From NCBI RefSeq assembly GCF_018130785.1, contig NZ_JAFCJT010000010.1, positions 161,159-225,158 on the forward strand: a stretch of 64,000 nt of DNA, in the 5' to 3' direction. Below, piece after piece: positions 8,462 to 17,864 of the stretch. Under the pieces are notes generated by a model. That model saw only the letters and a program-made list of their open reading frames with translations. It was not told where the DNA came from and searched no databases. This DNA comes from Bradyrhizobium liaoningense (GTDB taxonomy: Bacteria > Pseudomonadota > Alphaproteobacteria > Rhizobiales > Xanthobacteraceae). Every line of letters starts with the position of its first letter. Position 1 is the first letter of the stretch. Position numbers and translations under genes: made by a program.

Positions 8462-10147
8462 GTGAAGTTGAGCAATCTGAAGATCGCCTCCAAGCTCGGT
8501 ATTCTTGTCGGCGTCACCTTGTTGGGTCTGTGCATCTCCGGTCTTCTCGCCGGTTATCTGATGAAGCGCGAGATGGTGAATGCGCGCATCGACCAGGCGA
8601 AGTCGATCGTCGACCTCGGCCGCAACTACGCCGCGGCGCTGAAGAAGCGCGTCGATGCCGGCGAACTGACCAAGGACGCGGCGCTGGCCGACCTTCGCCG
8701 CTACGGCAACGCGATGACCTACGACAACGGCTCGGGCTATCTGTTCGGCACGTCCTATGACGGCATCACCCAGCTCGCGCCCGATCCGAAGCAGATCGGC
8801 ACCAACCGCATGGATGTCGTGACCAACGGCCGCAAGCTGTCCGTCGAGCTGATGGAGGGCGTCAAGGCCAACGGCTCCATCCTGCTGTACTATGAATATG
8901 TGAAGCCCGGCCAGGAGACCCCGATCCGCAAGATCGGTTACGCAGTCGCCGTTCCCGGCTTCGACATGTATCTCGGCACCGGCGCCTATCTCGACGACAT
9001 CGACGCCAAGATGGGCCCGGTGTTCTGGTCGCTCGGCCTCGCCATGCTCGGCATCGTCATCGTCGCCGGCGGCGTCGCCTGGATGATCGGCCGCAGCATC
9101 AGCCGCCCGCTCGCCCTGCTCGGGACCCGCATGAAGGATCTCGCCGATGGCAAGCTCGAGGGTGAGATTCCCGGCGTCGGCCGCGGTGACGAGGTCGGCG
9201 CGATGGCTGCCACCGTCCAGATCTTCAAGGACAACGCGGTCCGCATCCGCGACCTCGAGAAGACCGAGGCGGCTGCGAAGGAGCGCGCCGCGGCGGAACG
9301 CCGCAGCGCGATGGAAGGCATCGCCAACGACTTCGAACGCAGTGTCAACGGCATCGTCCGCTCGGTCTCCTCGGCCGCCGCCGGCATGCAGTCGACGGCG
9401 CAGTCGATGACCGCGACCGCGAGCGACGCCTCGTCGCGTGCCGCGACCGTCGGTGCGGCCTCGTCGAAGGCCTCGGGCAATGTCGGCACGGTTGCCGCCG
9501 CCGCCGAAGAGCTGTCGAGCTCGGTTGCGGAAATCTCCCGCCAGGTCACCCGTTCGACCGAGGTCGCGAGCCGCGCCGTCAGCGACGCCGAACGCACCAA
9601 CGCCACCGTGCAGGTGCTCTCGACCGGCGCCGAGAAGATCGGCGAGGTCGTCAAGCTGATCCACTCGATCGCGGCGCAGACCAACCTGCTCGCGCTCAAC
9701 GCCACCATCGAGGCGGCGCGCGCCGGCGAGTCCGGTCGCGGCTTCGCGGTCGTCGCCTCCGAGGTCAAGGCGCTGGCGAACCAGACCGCGAAGGCGACCG
9801 AGGAAATCTCCGCGCAAGTGGCGGCGATGCAGACCTCGACCAGCGACGCGGTCACGGCGATCTCCGGCATCACCCAGACCATCGCCGAGATGAGCGAGAT
9901 CACTGCCGGCATTTCCGCCTCGATCGAGCAGCAGGGCGAGGCGACCCGCGAGATCGCCCGCAACATCCAGTCGGTCGCGGCCGGTTCGAGCGAGATCAAC
10001 GCCCATATCGGCAGCGTCACCTCGGCCGCCGAAGCGACCGGCTCTGCTGCCACCGACGTGCTCACCAACGCCCGCGAGCTGGACAATCAGTCCGGCGCGC
10101 TGCGCAGCGCGGTCGACGGCTTCCTCGCCAAGGTCCGCGCCGCGTAA
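8462..10147 (+). CDS. Methyl-accepting chemotaxis protein with single Cache domain
   Basis: Transmembrane chemoreceptor that signals to CheA/CheW, about 561 residues. Order of parts: first membrane helix (about 10-32), periplasmic single-Cache-like domain (GSGYLFGTSYDGITQLAPDP, then IGYAVAVPGFDMYLGTGAY), second helix (about 188-207), HAMP (starting GRSISRPLALLGTRMKDLAD), and a cytoplasmic signalling tip (IHSIAAQTNLLALNATIEAA). I take the GTG at 8462 as start because GGAG lies 7 bases upstream and the product begins VKLSNLKIASKLG, usual for this family; an in-frame GTG at 8429 lacks a clear ribosome site. Confidence 0.9.
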   Translation: MKLSNLKIASKLGILVGVTLLGLCISGLLAGYLMKREMVNARIDQAKSIVDLGRNYAAALKKRVDAGELTKDAALADLRRYGNAMTYDNGSGYLFGTSYDGITQLAPDPKQIGTNRMDVVTNGRKLSVELMEGVKANGSILLYYEYVKPGQETPIRKIGYAVAVPGFDMYLGTGAYLDDIDAKMGPVFWSLGLAMLGIVIVAGGVAWMIGRSISRPLALLGTRMKDLADGKLEGEIPGVGRGDEVGAMAATVQIFKDNAVRIRDLEKTEAAAKERAAAERRSAMEGIANDFERSVNGIVRSVSSAAAGMQSTAQSMTATASDASSRAATVGAASSKASGNVGTVAAAAEELSSSVAEISRQVTRSTEVASRAVSDAERTNATVQVLSTGAEKIGEVVKLIHSIAAQTNLLALNATIEAARAGESGRGFAVVASEVKALANQTAKATEEISAQVAAMQTSTSDAVTAISGITQTIAEMSEITAGISASIEQQGEATREIARNIQSVAAGSSEINAHIGSVTSAAEATGSAATDVLTNARELDNQSGALRSAVDGFLAKVRAA

Positions 10148-10166
10148 AGCCGAACGCACGGAATTC

Positions 10167-10258
10167 GTAGGGTGGGCAAAGGCGCGCAAGCGACGTGCCC
10201 ACCTTTTTTTGAGTCCGTGGTGATGGATGGTGGGCACGCTTCGCTTTGCCGACCCTAC
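10167..10258. repeat. Dispersed 'gtagggtgggcaaag' repeat, copy 1
   Basis: Terminal arms GTAGGGTGGGCAAAGGCGC and GCTTCGCTTTGCCGACCCTAC enclose a second inverted pair TGCCCACC / GGTGGGCA. A second copy with the same arms is at 45087-45175. It fills the gap between the convergent chemoreceptor and Bug-protein genes and overlaps the last codons of the latter. Confidence 0.85.
10171..10210 (+). terminator. Likely rho-independent terminator after the chemoreceptor gene
   Basis: The half-repeat forms GGTGGGCA (10171-10178) paired with TGCCCACC (10196-10203), followed directly by seven T residues. An 8-bp GC-rich stem with a T tract 23 bases after the stop codon fits an intrinsic terminator made from the dispersed repeat. 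Confidence 0.6.
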
Positions 10259-11232
10259 TGCTTCTCGATCTTCGCGTTCGTGATCAGCTTCTCCCACAGC
10301 ACCAGCTGCTCGTTCACGAAGGTGCCGAGCTGCTCCGGCGTGCCGGAGAACGCATCCATGCCGAGCGTGGCGAGCTGGGCCTTGATCTCCGGCTTCTCGA
10401 CGATCTTCCTGATCTCGGCGTTCAGTCTGGTCACGATCTCCTTGGGCATGCCGGCGGGGCCGAAATAGCCCTGCCACGACGAGATGTCGAAATCGGGCAC
10501 GCCGGCTTCCTGCATCGAGGGCAGGTTCGGCACCAGCGGCGAGCGGTCCTTGGTGGTGACGGCGAGCGCGCGCAACGCGTTGCCGTTGACGTGGGGAAGG
10601 CCGGTCAGGATGTCCACGAACATCATCGAGACGCGCCCACCCATGACGTCATTGAGCGCCGGCGGCGAGCTCTTGTAGGGCACGTGCAGGAGGTCGAGCC
10701 CGGCATTGTGCGCAAAGGTCGCGCCCGACACGATCGCCGAGGACGAGCCCGAAGCGTAGCTCAGCTTGCCCGGATTGGCCTTGCCGTAGGCGACGAGCTC
10801 GCCGACGGTCTTGGCCGGCACCTCCGGATGAATCACCAGCATGAAGGGCAGGTCGCCGGTCCGCGCGATCGGGGTGAAATCCTTGACGGGATCGTAGGTC
10901 AGGCTCTTGAGCAGATAGGGATTGGCCGAATGCGTGGTGTTGGTCGTCACCAGCAGCGTGTAGCCGTCGGGGGCGGCGCGCGCGACATAGGTCGCGGCGA
11001 TCATGCCGTTGGCGCCCGCCTTGTTCTCGATCACGATACCGACGCCGAGCGCCTGCGACAAATGCTGCGAGATCAGCCGTGTCGTGGTGTCGGTGCCGCT
11101 GCCGGCCGCGAATGGCAGCACCAGCGTGATGTTGCGGCTAGGATAATTGTCGGCCTGCGCGGCAGATGCGGCGGCGAGGCACAGCGCGGCGGTGCCGATC
11201 GTGCGCAGGTTTCGAAGCAGCCCTGAAAGCAT
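10255..11232 (-). CDS. Bug/TctC-type tripartite tricarboxylate receptor protein
   Basis: Periplasmic solute-binding protein of the Bug family, 325 residues, with a Sec signal (hydrophobic 10-27, ending AAQA). Family landmarks are NYPSRNITLVLPFAAGSGTD at the mature N-terminus, then VIENKAGANGMIA and MFVDILTGLPHVNGNALRAL. Such receptors bind carboxylates and often occur as orphans, as here: no TctA/TctB membrane genes are in the window. The ATG at 11232 follows GAGGGAACGACCAC; the frame extends 16 codons upstream without support. The ligand is unknown. Confidence 0.85.
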   Translation of the reverse strand: MLSGLLRNLRTIGTAALCLAAASAAQADNYPSRNITLVLPFAAGSGTDTTTRLISQHLSQALGVGIVIENKAGANGMIAATYVARAAPDGYTLLVTTNTTHSANPYLLKSLTYDPVKDFTPIARTGDLPFMLVIHPEVPAKTVGELVAYGKANPGKLSYASGSSSAIVSGATFAHNAGLDLLHVPYKSSPPALNDVMGGRVSMMFVDILTGLPHVNGNALRALAVTTKDRSPLVPNLPSMQEAGVPDFDISSWQGYFGPAGMPKEIVTRLNAEIRKIVEKPEIKAQLATLGMDAFSGTPEQLGTFVNEQLVLWEKLITNAKIEKQ

Positions 11233-11329
11233 GTGTGGTCGTTCCCTCTTTTTCGTTGGCGGGGAACCTAGCCGGTCCACTTCAAAATCGGAAGACGGCA
11301 GGCGGGCACAGCGCGCCCGCGCCGCGGAA

Positions 11330-12265
11330 TTATTTCACCGCGGAACCCTGGCGTGAGGCGATCACGACGCCGGCGAGCACGAGCGCATAGCCGATCAAAT
11401 GAAACGGCTGGAGCTTCTCGCCGAGCAGGATGATCGCCATCGCCGAGCCGAACACCGGCACCAGATGGAAGAACGGCGCGGCGCGGTTCGGGCCGATCAG
11501 CGCGACGCCGCGGTTGAAGAACAGATAGGCGAGCGTCGAGGGGAAGATCAGGATGTAGCCGAGCGTTGCCAGCGTCACGGTGTCGAACTGCATGACATTG
11601 CCGCTCCAGGCTTCCCAGATCGCGGTGGGCAGCAGCATCATCGCGCCGCAGCAGGTGGTGAAGGAGAGAAAGGAGAGCTGATGAACTTTCGGCCGTCGCG
11701 GGATGAACGCGGAGTAGATTCCGAACGCCACCAGCGAGGAGGCGAACATGATATCGCCCCTGTTGAAGCTGATGCTCGCCAGCGCTGCGAGATCGCCGCG
11801 CAGGATGATGACGAGCACGCCGAGCAGCGAGATCGCGATGCCGGCGAGCTGTCCGCCGGTCAGCCGCACGCCGAACAGCACCAGCGACCACAGCGCGACG
11901 AACAGCGGTCCGGCCGACTGGATCAGCAGCGCGTTCAGCGCCTCCGTGTATTGCAGCGCCCAGTACGAGATCGCGTTGTTGAACGCAAAGCCGACCAGCG
12001 ACAGGAACAGCATCAGCGGCAGGCTCTTGCGCAAATTCGGCCAGTCGCGCTTGAGATGCGGCCAGGCGAATGGCAACAAGATCAGGAACACCCCGAACCA
12101 GCGGATCGTCGTCACCGTCAGCGGCGGCACATGCGCGCCGACATGGCGCGCGAGCACGATGTTGCCGGCCCAGAACAGCGAGCTCAGGCTGAGCAGCAGA
12201 TAAGGCTGGTTGTTGAGCCAACTGGCCGGATTCGAGGCCTTTGGCGCGGGCGAAGCAATCGTCAT
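11330..12265 (-). CDS. EamA/DMT-family transporter, paralogue 1
   Basis: Drug/metabolite transporter superfamily exporter with two EamA repeats and about ten membrane helices, inner membrane, about 311 residues from the ATG at 12265. A GTG at 12307 would add 14 residues; neither start has a strong ribosome site. Seen motifs include SSLFWAGNIVLARHVG in the first repeat and FPSTLAYLFFNRGVALIGPN in the second. The protein at 12943-13875 is clearly similar over its whole length. Substrates of this family range from amino acids to nucleosides and cannot be inferred. Confidence 0.85.
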   Translation of the reverse strand: MTIASPAPKASNPASWLNNQPYLLLSLSSLFWAGNIVLARHVGAHVPPLTVTTIRWFGVFLILLPFAWPHLKRDWPNLRKSLPLMLFLSLVGFAFNNAISYWALQYTEALNALLIQSAGPLFVALWSLVLFGVRLTGGQLAGIAISLLGVLVIILRGDLAALASISFNRGDIMFASSLVAFGIYSAFIPRRPKVHQLSFLSFTTCCGAMMLLPTAIWEAWSGNVMQFDTVTLATLGYILIFPSTLAYLFFNRGVALIGPNRAAPFFHLVPVFGSAMAIILLGEKLQPFHLIGYALVLAGVVIASRQGSAVK

Positions 12266-12358
12266 TGGCGTTGGATGCGACCTTGCGCCGGATTCTTGTT
12301 GTGACACAAGTCTCGCAGCCGCAAGGCTACAATGCAGGCATGGCTTGGGGAGGTGTCA

Positions 12359-12760
12359 TTGGCGGTTAATATGTTGAACATCGAGGGCCTGGAGCGGCTC
12401 GATGCAAATGCGCCGGTCGTGATGCTGAACCTGATGCGTTTTCACGCGCACTCGCGCGATGGCGACGGTTCGGGCTGGGACGCATATCTTCGTTACAGTG
12501 CGATCACGGTGCCCATGATCAGGGCACGCGGCGGCACGCTGCTCTGGACCGGCGAAGCGAAGGCAGTCGCACTCGGCCCGCATGATGGCAACGACTGGGA
12601 TTTCGTCGCGCTGGTCTATTACCCGACGGTTGCGGCTTTCATCGACATGATGACGTCGGAGGCTTACGAGACGCAGGCCGACCCGCATCGCGTCAACGGC
12701 TGCGCCGAGCACGTGATCATTGCCACGCGCGAGGCGTACAGCAAGTTCAGGATGAAGTAG
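12359..12760 (+). CDS. DUF1330-like small protein
   Basis: Small cytoplasmic protein of about 133 residues resembling the DUF1330 family (ferredoxin-like fold), with the typical APVVMLNLMRF near the N-terminus and DFVALVYYPTVAAFIDMM in the second half. No reaction is established for the family. I propose the TTG at 12359: GGGGAGG ends 5 bases before it, and the product would begin MAVN, as many relatives do. An ATG at 12332 or 12371 is possible. It lies between two EamA genes transcribed on the other strand. Confidence 0.72.
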   Translation: MAVNMLNIEGLERLDANAPVVMLNLMRFHAHSRDGDGSGWDAYLRYSAITVPMIRARGGTLLWTGEAKAVALGPHDGNDWDFVALVYYPTVAAFIDMMTSEAYETQADPHRVNGCAEHVIIATREAYSKFRMK

Positions 12761-12782
12761 TTGCCGTCTGTCGAGCGGCGGC

Positions 12783-12940
12783 TCTTCCCCTCTCCCCTTG
12801 TGGGAGAGGGTGGCTCGCCGCGTAGCGGCGAGACGGGTGAGGGGTCTCTTTCCGCGAGTCCGCCTCTCGATTTGAGTCTGCGGAAGCAACCTCTCATCCG
12901 GCGCTTCGCGCCACCTTCTCCCACAAGGGGAGAAGGAAGA
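12783..12940. repeat. Long dispersed inverted repeat ('cccctctcccc' family)
   Basis: Outer arms CTTCCCCTCTCCCCTTGTGG and CCACAAGGGGAGAAGGAAG flank a 120-base centre with a hairpin CTCGCCGCGTAGCGGCGAG and GGGTGAGGGG / CCTCTCATCC segments. This repeat type is widespread in rhizobial and other alphaproteobacterial intergenic regions. It lies between two converging genes. Confidence 0.8.
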
Positions 12941-12942
12941 AG

Positions 12943-13875
12943 CTACGTCGTCTGCTTTCTTGACGCCACGAACACGCCGGCCAGCACCAGCGCGAAGCCG
13001 ATGAAGTGGAACGCCTGCGGGTGTTCGCCGAGGAACGCCATCGCCATGATCGAGCCGAACACCGGCACGACGTGGAAGAACGGCGCGGCGCGGTTGGCGC
13101 CGATCAGGCGCACACCGCGATTGAAGCAGAGATAGGCGAGTGTCGACGGGAACACCGCGACATAGAACAGGGTCAGCAAATTCGGCCCGTCGAGCTTCAT
13201 CACCGGGCGCGCGGACAGCTCCCAGATCTCCAGCGGAATGAGACAGGCCGCGCCGGCGCCGAAGGTGAAGGCGAGGAACGACAGGCCGTGCATCGGCGGC
13301 CGCTTCAGGGTCAGCACCGAATACAGCGCGAAGATGATCAGCGCGACGATGAAGATGAGATCGCCCTTGTTGAACGCGATGTTCGACAGCGTGGTGAAAT
13401 CGCCATGCAGAAGGATCGTCAGCACGCCGCACATCGAGAGAGCCACGCCGAACGCCTGTGCCGCGGTGAGGCGGACGCCGAGGATGGCCAGCGACCACAG
13501 CGCCACGACCAGCGGCGCGGCCGACTGGAGCAGCAGCGTGTTGAGCGCCTGGGTATGCTCCAGCGCCCAATATTGCAGTGTGTTGAAGGCGCCGATCCCG
13601 GTGATCGACAGCACGATCATCAGGCCGAGCCTGCTGCGGATCGCGGGCCAGTCCTGGGCGAGATGTTTCCGAGCGAACGGCAGCACCAGCAGGAAGGCGA
13701 AGGTCCAGCGCAGGAACGACAGCGTCACCGGCGGGATGTGGCCGGCGGCGAGCCGCCCGACAATGGCGTTGCCGGCCCAGCACATCGCGGTGATGCTGAG
13801 CAGCAGGTAAGGCTGGTTGGCGATCCAGTTGTGACCCGATGATTCGGAGCCCGTGGTCTGGCCGGTGGCGGACAT
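12943..13875 (-). CDS. EamA/DMT-family transporter, paralogue 2
   Basis: Second ten-helix EamA exporter, 310 residues from the ATG at 13875 (MSATGQTTGSESSGHNWIAN). The frame is open a further 50 codons upstream, but that part is not protein-like. Shared motifs with paralogue 1 are NQPYLLLS, the MCWAGNAIVGR/LFWAGNIVLAR pair, FPSTLAYLCFNRGVRLIGAN and RAAPFFHVVPVFGS. The pair probably arose by local duplication and diverged strongly. Confidence 0.85.
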   Translation of the reverse strand: MSATGQTTGSESSGHNWIANQPYLLLSITAMCWAGNAIVGRLAAGHIPPVTLSFLRWTFAFLLVLPFARKHLAQDWPAIRSRLGLMIVLSITGIGAFNTLQYWALEHTQALNTLLLQSAAPLVVALWSLAILGVRLTAAQAFGVALSMCGVLTILLHGDFTTLSNIAFNKGDLIFIVALIIFALYSVLTLKRPPMHGLSFLAFTFGAGAACLIPLEIWELSARPVMKLDGPNLLTLFYVAVFPSTLAYLCFNRGVRLIGANRAAPFFHVVPVFGSIMAMAFLGEHPQAFHFIGFALVLAGVFVASRKQTT

Positions 13876-14240
13876 TGTGATTGTTATGGCCCCGCGGAGG
13901 TGCGCCGAAGCCCCGGCCCGGCGAGGTCGGGCCGGCTGACAGCCCGGCATGCCCAAAGACACGGAAATCGAGCCTGCATCAACGGGGGGCGGATGCATCG
14001 CGACCATGCAGTGGCAGATCAGCACTCACGCTTTGGTCGAAGCTTACCGAGCTGCCCTGGAAGGCTTCTGGATTTTCCGGGGATATCAAAGGCTTAAATA
14101 GCCTCTTGAGCCCCGAAAAAGCCCCGTTCTTGCTTGCCTAGAGAGGCTGCTTCCTTTATCCGGTTGGCTGCCTCGCGTGTGAACGGCTCCGGCCGTCAGC
14201 TGGGCTGGCGCATCTAAAATCTTCAGAGGATTACCCGCGA

Positions 14241-15533
14241 ATGGCCAACGTTGTCGTCGTCGGAGCCCAGTGGGGCGACGAAGGAAAGGGCAAGATCGTC
14301 GACTGGTTGTCGGAACAGGCCGACATCGTCGCGCGCTTCCAGGGCGGCCACAACGCCGGCCATACGCTGGTCATCAATGGCGAGACCTACAAGCTCGCGC
14401 TGTTGCCCTCAGGCGTGCTGCGCCCGTCGAAACTGGCGGTGATCGGCAATGGCGTCGTGTTCGATGCGCAAGCCTTCCTTGACGAGGTCGCCAAGCTGCG
14501 CGGACAGGGCGTGGCCGTCGGCCCGGAGAACCTGCGCGTCGCAGAGAATGTCACGCTGATCCTGCCGTTGCACCGCGAGCTCGACGCTCTGCGCGAGTCT
14601 TCCAACTCGGCGACTGCGATCGGCACCACACGTCGCGGCATCGGGCCGGCTTATGAGGACAAGGTCGGCCGTCGTGCCATCCGCCTGATGGACCTCGCCG
14701 ACCTCGACACCCTGCCGCACAAGATCGACCGGTTGCTTGCTCACCACAATGCGTTGCGCCGCGGCCTGAACCTGCCCGAGTTCGACGGCAAGGACATCCT
14801 GAAGGAGCTGAGCGCGCTGGCGCCGCAGCTGCTGCCCTATGCCGAGACCGTGTGGCGGTTGCTCGACACCGAGCGGCGCGCGGGCAAGCGGATCCTGTTC
14901 GAGGGCGCGCAGGGCGCGCTGCTCGATGTCGACCACGGCACCTACCCTTACGTCACCTCCTCGAACACGGTGGCGGCGCAGGCCGCGACTGGCACGGGCA
15001 TCGGTCCGGGCGGGGTCGGTTATGTGCTCGGTATCTGCAAGGCCTATACGACCCGGGTCGGCCAGGGCCCGTTCCCGACCGAGCTTCTGAATGAGATCGG
15101 CGAGGAGATCGGCCGCCGGGGCCGCGAGTTCGGGGTCAATACCGGCCGCAAGCGCCGCTGCGGCTGGTTCGACGCCGTGCTGGTCCGCCAGACCGTGCGG
15201 ACCTGCGGCATCAACGGCCTGGCGTTGACCAAGCTGGACATCCTCGACGGTTTCGATTCGATCGAGGTCTGCACCGGTTATAAGCTCGACGGCAAGGAGA
15301 TCGACCATTTCCCGGCCGGCGAGGGCGCCCAGGCCCGGGTCGAGCCGATCTACGAGACCATCGAGGGCTGGAAGGAGCCGACCGCCAATGCGCGGTCCTG
15401 GGCCGATCTGCCGGCCCAGGCCATTAAATATGTCCGCCGGATCGAGGAATTGGTTGGGTGCCCGGTCGCACTGCTTTCCACCAGCCCCGAACGCGAGGAT
15501 ACTATCCTGGTGCAAAATCCGTTTGAGGCTTAA
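14241..15533 (+). CDS. purA: Adenylosuccinate synthetase
   Basis: Cytoplasmic enzyme joining IMP and aspartate with GTP to give adenylosuccinate, the first committed step to AMP. At 430 residues it has the normal bacterial length. The N-terminal signature VVVGAQWGDEGKGKIVDWL (residues 5-23, catalytic Asp in GDEGKGK) and QGGHNAGHT (catalytic His near 41) are intact, as are IGTTRRGIGPAYEDK and NTGRKRRCGW further on. The start is preceded by AGAGGATT. It stands alone, divergent from the EamA gene upstream. Confidence 0.97.
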   Translation: MANVVVVGAQWGDEGKGKIVDWLSEQADIVARFQGGHNAGHTLVINGETYKLALLPSGVLRPSKLAVIGNGVVFDAQAFLDEVAKLRGQGVAVGPENLRVAENVTLILPLHRELDALRESSNSATAIGTTRRGIGPAYEDKVGRRAIRLMDLADLDTLPHKIDRLLAHHNALRRGLNLPEFDGKDILKELSALAPQLLPYAETVWRLLDTERRAGKRILFEGAQGALLDVDHGTYPYVTSSNTVAAQAATGTGIGPGGVGYVLGICKAYTTRVGQGPFPTELLNEIGEEIGRRGREFGVNTGRKRRCGWFDAVLVRQTVRTCGINGLALTKLDILDGFDSIEVCTGYKLDGKEIDHFPAGEGAQARVEPIYETIEGWKEPTANARSWADLPAQAIKYVRRIEELVGCPVALLSTSPEREDTILVQNPFEA

Positions 15534-15570
15534 CGAAATCTTACCGGGACGCGCGTATAGTTGAGTTGAA

Positions 15571-17208
15571 ATGGCTGATTACTATCCGCTGATCGCCCGC
15601 GCTATTGCCGCCCTGGACCCCAATGCTCCCGGCGAAAGCCGTCGCGCGCTCTATGAGCGGGCGCGCACGGCCCTGATTGCGCAGCTCCGTAGCGTGCAGC
15701 CGCCGCTATCCGAGTCCGAGATCACCCGCGAACGGTTGGCGCTGGAAGAGGCCGTTCGCAAGGTCGAATCGGAGGCCGCCCAGCGCGCCCGGGAGGCCTC
15801 GCGCCCCGGTGGCGGTGCCCGCAGCGGCGGCAGCGGTGACGCCTTCCGCCGGGCCAGCACCCGCGCCGCCGAGGGTAACCCGCCCCCGTCTCAGCCGACC
15901 GCCCCGCGCACCCGTCCGGCTCCTCCGCCGCCGCGTGCCGACCGCCCGTCCTTCAACGTCGATGATGACCAGGGCGAGGCCCCGCGTGCGCCGCGGGCCC
16001 CGCGTTTCGACGCGCCGCGCCAGCCGGGTCCCCCGGCAGCGCCGCCGATGCCGGAGCCGCCGGCTGCTCCGCCGGCCGGACGTGATCGCCCGCCCGGGCG
16101 CCGTCCGCCCGACGTCGGCCCGCCACCACCCGTGCCGCCGGCGCCGGGCGTGCGGGGTTTTCGCGACATCACCGCCGACGTGAACGATCTCGGCGGCGCT
16201 GCCGCGCAGGCCAACCGCGCCGCGCGCCGCACCTACGCCAATGTGCCCTCGCCCTCGCCGGAGTTTGACCGGCTGGAGCCGAGCCTGGAAAATCGCGCCG
16301 GCGAGCAGGACGCGCCCTATTCCTACGACGAGTCGATCGAGGAGGCCGAGCGCTACACGCCGCAGCCGCCATCCTCGCGGCCGGGGTCGGGGCGCCCGCA
16401 CATCCCCGTCCTCGACCGTGATGCCAAGAAGGCCACGCGTGGCTCCGTTTTTCCGTTCAAGAGCGCGATCGCCGTCGGCATCGTGCTGATCCTGGTCGGC
16501 GCCGGCATCCTCTGGGGCAAGCCCCTGGTCCAGATCGTGAGCGGCCTGTTCAAGTCCTCGCCGACCCAGGTGGTGGAGGCGCCGAAGGACCCGGCCCAGC
16601 CGCAGAGCAAGCCCAAGATTCCGGATCGCGTCGGCCAGCCCTCGGCCAGCGACCAGCCGGTCGCGCCGGTGGCGCAGAAGGTCGTGCTCTATGACGAGGA
16701 TCCGTCCGACCCGAAGGGCAAGCAATATGTCGGCTCGGTGGTGTGGCGGCTCGAGCCGATCAAGGCCTCGGGCAACCAGAAGGCCGACGTCGCCGTGCGC
16801 GCCGACATCGAGATCCCCGACCGCAAGTTCAAGATGACGATGTCGTTCCGCCGCAACACCGATTCGTCGCTGCCGGCGAGCCACACCGCGGAGTTGACCT
16901 TCATCCTGCCGCCGGATTTTCCGGGCGGCGGCGTCGCCAACGTGCCGGGCATCCTGATGAAGTCGAACGAGCAGGCGCGCGGCACGCCGCTCGCGGGTCT
17001 CGCGGTCAAGGTCACCGACGGCTTCTTCCTGGTCGGCCTCTCCAACGTCGACGCCGACCGCGCTCGCAACGTCCAGCTCCTGAAGGAGCGCTCATGGTTC
17101 GACGTGCCGCTGGTCTACGCCAACCAGCGCCGCGCCATCATCGCCATCGAGAAGGGCGCCCCTGGCGAGCGCGCCTTCAACGACGCATTCGCGCAGTGGG
17201 GCGACTAG
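15571..17208 (+). CDS. Large Pro/Arg-rich single-pass membrane protein
   Basis: I do not recognise a characterised family. The 545-residue protein begins with a predicted alpha-helical region (about 1-75, ALYERARTALIAQLRS and LALEEAVRKVESEA), then a low-complexity Pro/Arg/Ala stretch (about 80-200), a single membrane helix near 295-315 (SAIAVGIVLILVGAGILWG), and a C-terminal region of about 170 residues that looks folded and probably periplasmic (VLYDEDPSDPKGKQYVGSVV onward). It starts 37 bases after purA and could share its transcript. Orthologue-like sequences are common in this group of bacteria, from memory only. Confidence 0.78.
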   Translation: MADYYPLIARAIAALDPNAPGESRRALYERARTALIAQLRSVQPPLSESEITRERLALEEAVRKVESEAAQRAREASRPGGGARSGGSGDAFRRASTRAAEGNPPPSQPTAPRTRPAPPPPRADRPSFNVDDDQGEAPRAPRAPRFDAPRQPGPPAAPPMPEPPAAPPAGRDRPPGRRPPDVGPPPPVPPAPGVRGFRDITADVNDLGGAAAQANRAARRTYANVPSPSPEFDRLEPSLENRAGEQDAPYSYDESIEEAERYTPQPPSSRPGSGRPHIPVLDRDAKKATRGSVFPFKSAIAVGIVLILVGAGILWGKPLVQIVSGLFKSSPTQVVEAPKDPAQPQSKPKIPDRVGQPSASDQPVAPVAQKVVLYDEDPSDPKGKQYVGSVVWRLEPIKASGNQKADVAVRADIEIPDRKFKMTMSFRRNTDSSLPASHTAELTFILPPDFPGGGVANVPGILMKSNEQARGTPLAGLAVKVTDGFFLVGLSNVDADRARNVQLLKERSWFDVPLVYANQRRAIIAIEKGAPGERAFNDAFAQWGD

Positions 17209-17236
17209 GGCTCCTCTCTTCCTGTCGAGGGAGATC

Positions 17237-17321
17237 GTCATGCCCGGGGCTTGTCCCGGGCATCCACGGTCTTCGTGCCGCGGTCTAAGGCGTGGATGGC
17301 CGGGACAAGCCCGGCCATGAC
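17237..17321. repeat. Dispersed 'gtcatgcccgggcttgtcccggcat' repeat
   Basis: Two hairpins, TGCCCGGGGC TTGTCCCGGGCA and GGCCGGGACAAGCCCGGCC, are bounded by GTCATG and CATGAC, with ATCCACG / CGTGGAT as an inner pair. Partial relatives are at 24860-24907 and 47226-47250. It lies between convergent genes. Confidence 0.8.
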
Positions 17322-17338
17322 GCCAAGGATGGCCGACG

Positions 17339-17605
17339 TTATTGCGCCGCGGCCTCCCGCTTGCGCGCGGCCGCGTGCTCGCGGTCCATCACGGCGCGGC
17401 AGCCGGGGCTGACCTGCGCCTTGTTCCGCACCATGCAGGCCCTGATCCTGGAGATGTCGGGAATCTCACTGGAGCACAGCCGCATCGCATCACCCGTGCA
17501 CATCTGCTGTGCTTCGGACGAGAAGGCGAGGCCGGGCGATGTCTGGAGTGCGATGGCGGTGGTCGCGAAAGCGAAGAGCGAAACGATGGTCGTGTAGCGT
17601 GTCAT
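17339..17605 (-). CDS. Small secreted Cys-rich repeat protein, paralogue 1
   Basis: An 88-residue protein with a signal peptide (about 1-28, ending GLAF) and a mature part holding four cysteines spaced C-x7-C-x12-C-x11-C (QMCTGDAMRLCSSEIPDISR). The same spacing is found in the protein at 18133-18378. This resembles the short Cys-rich repeat family (GLG1-type repeats) found in periplasmic proteins of this group; the function is unknown. The ATG at 17605 is chosen because the signal peptide begins there; the frame continues 25 codons upstream without meaning. Confidence 0.75.
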   Translation of the reverse strand: MTRYTTIVSLFAFATTAIALQTSPGLAFSSEAQQMCTGDAMRLCSSEIPDISRIRACMVRNKAQVSPGCRAVMDREHAAARKREAAAQ

Positions 17606-17864
17606 GACGAATGCGTCCCCGAGTTCCGTGGTTTGAACCACTTGGTTTTGGGGCGCCGCACGCGGCTTGATCTGCCGCATGTCACAGCCTTCACGCCGGG
17701 AACCCTAGTCCCGCATGTGGTCGCTCGATCTCTCGTGATGTTCGAATCGAAAAGTGCTGCGCCGCCCGATTCGAGTATGCGCCATTGTCACGCGGCTGCA
17801 ATGGTGCGCTCGAATGAATTCGCAGTTGTTGCGTGTACGTCACGCAACAAAATGCGGCGCGAGA

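Noticed and set aside
8270..10477. 735-codon minus-strand frame across the chemoreceptor gene
   Set aside because: It is antisense to a complete chemotaxis receptor and consists of low-complexity Arg/Gly/Asp sequence.
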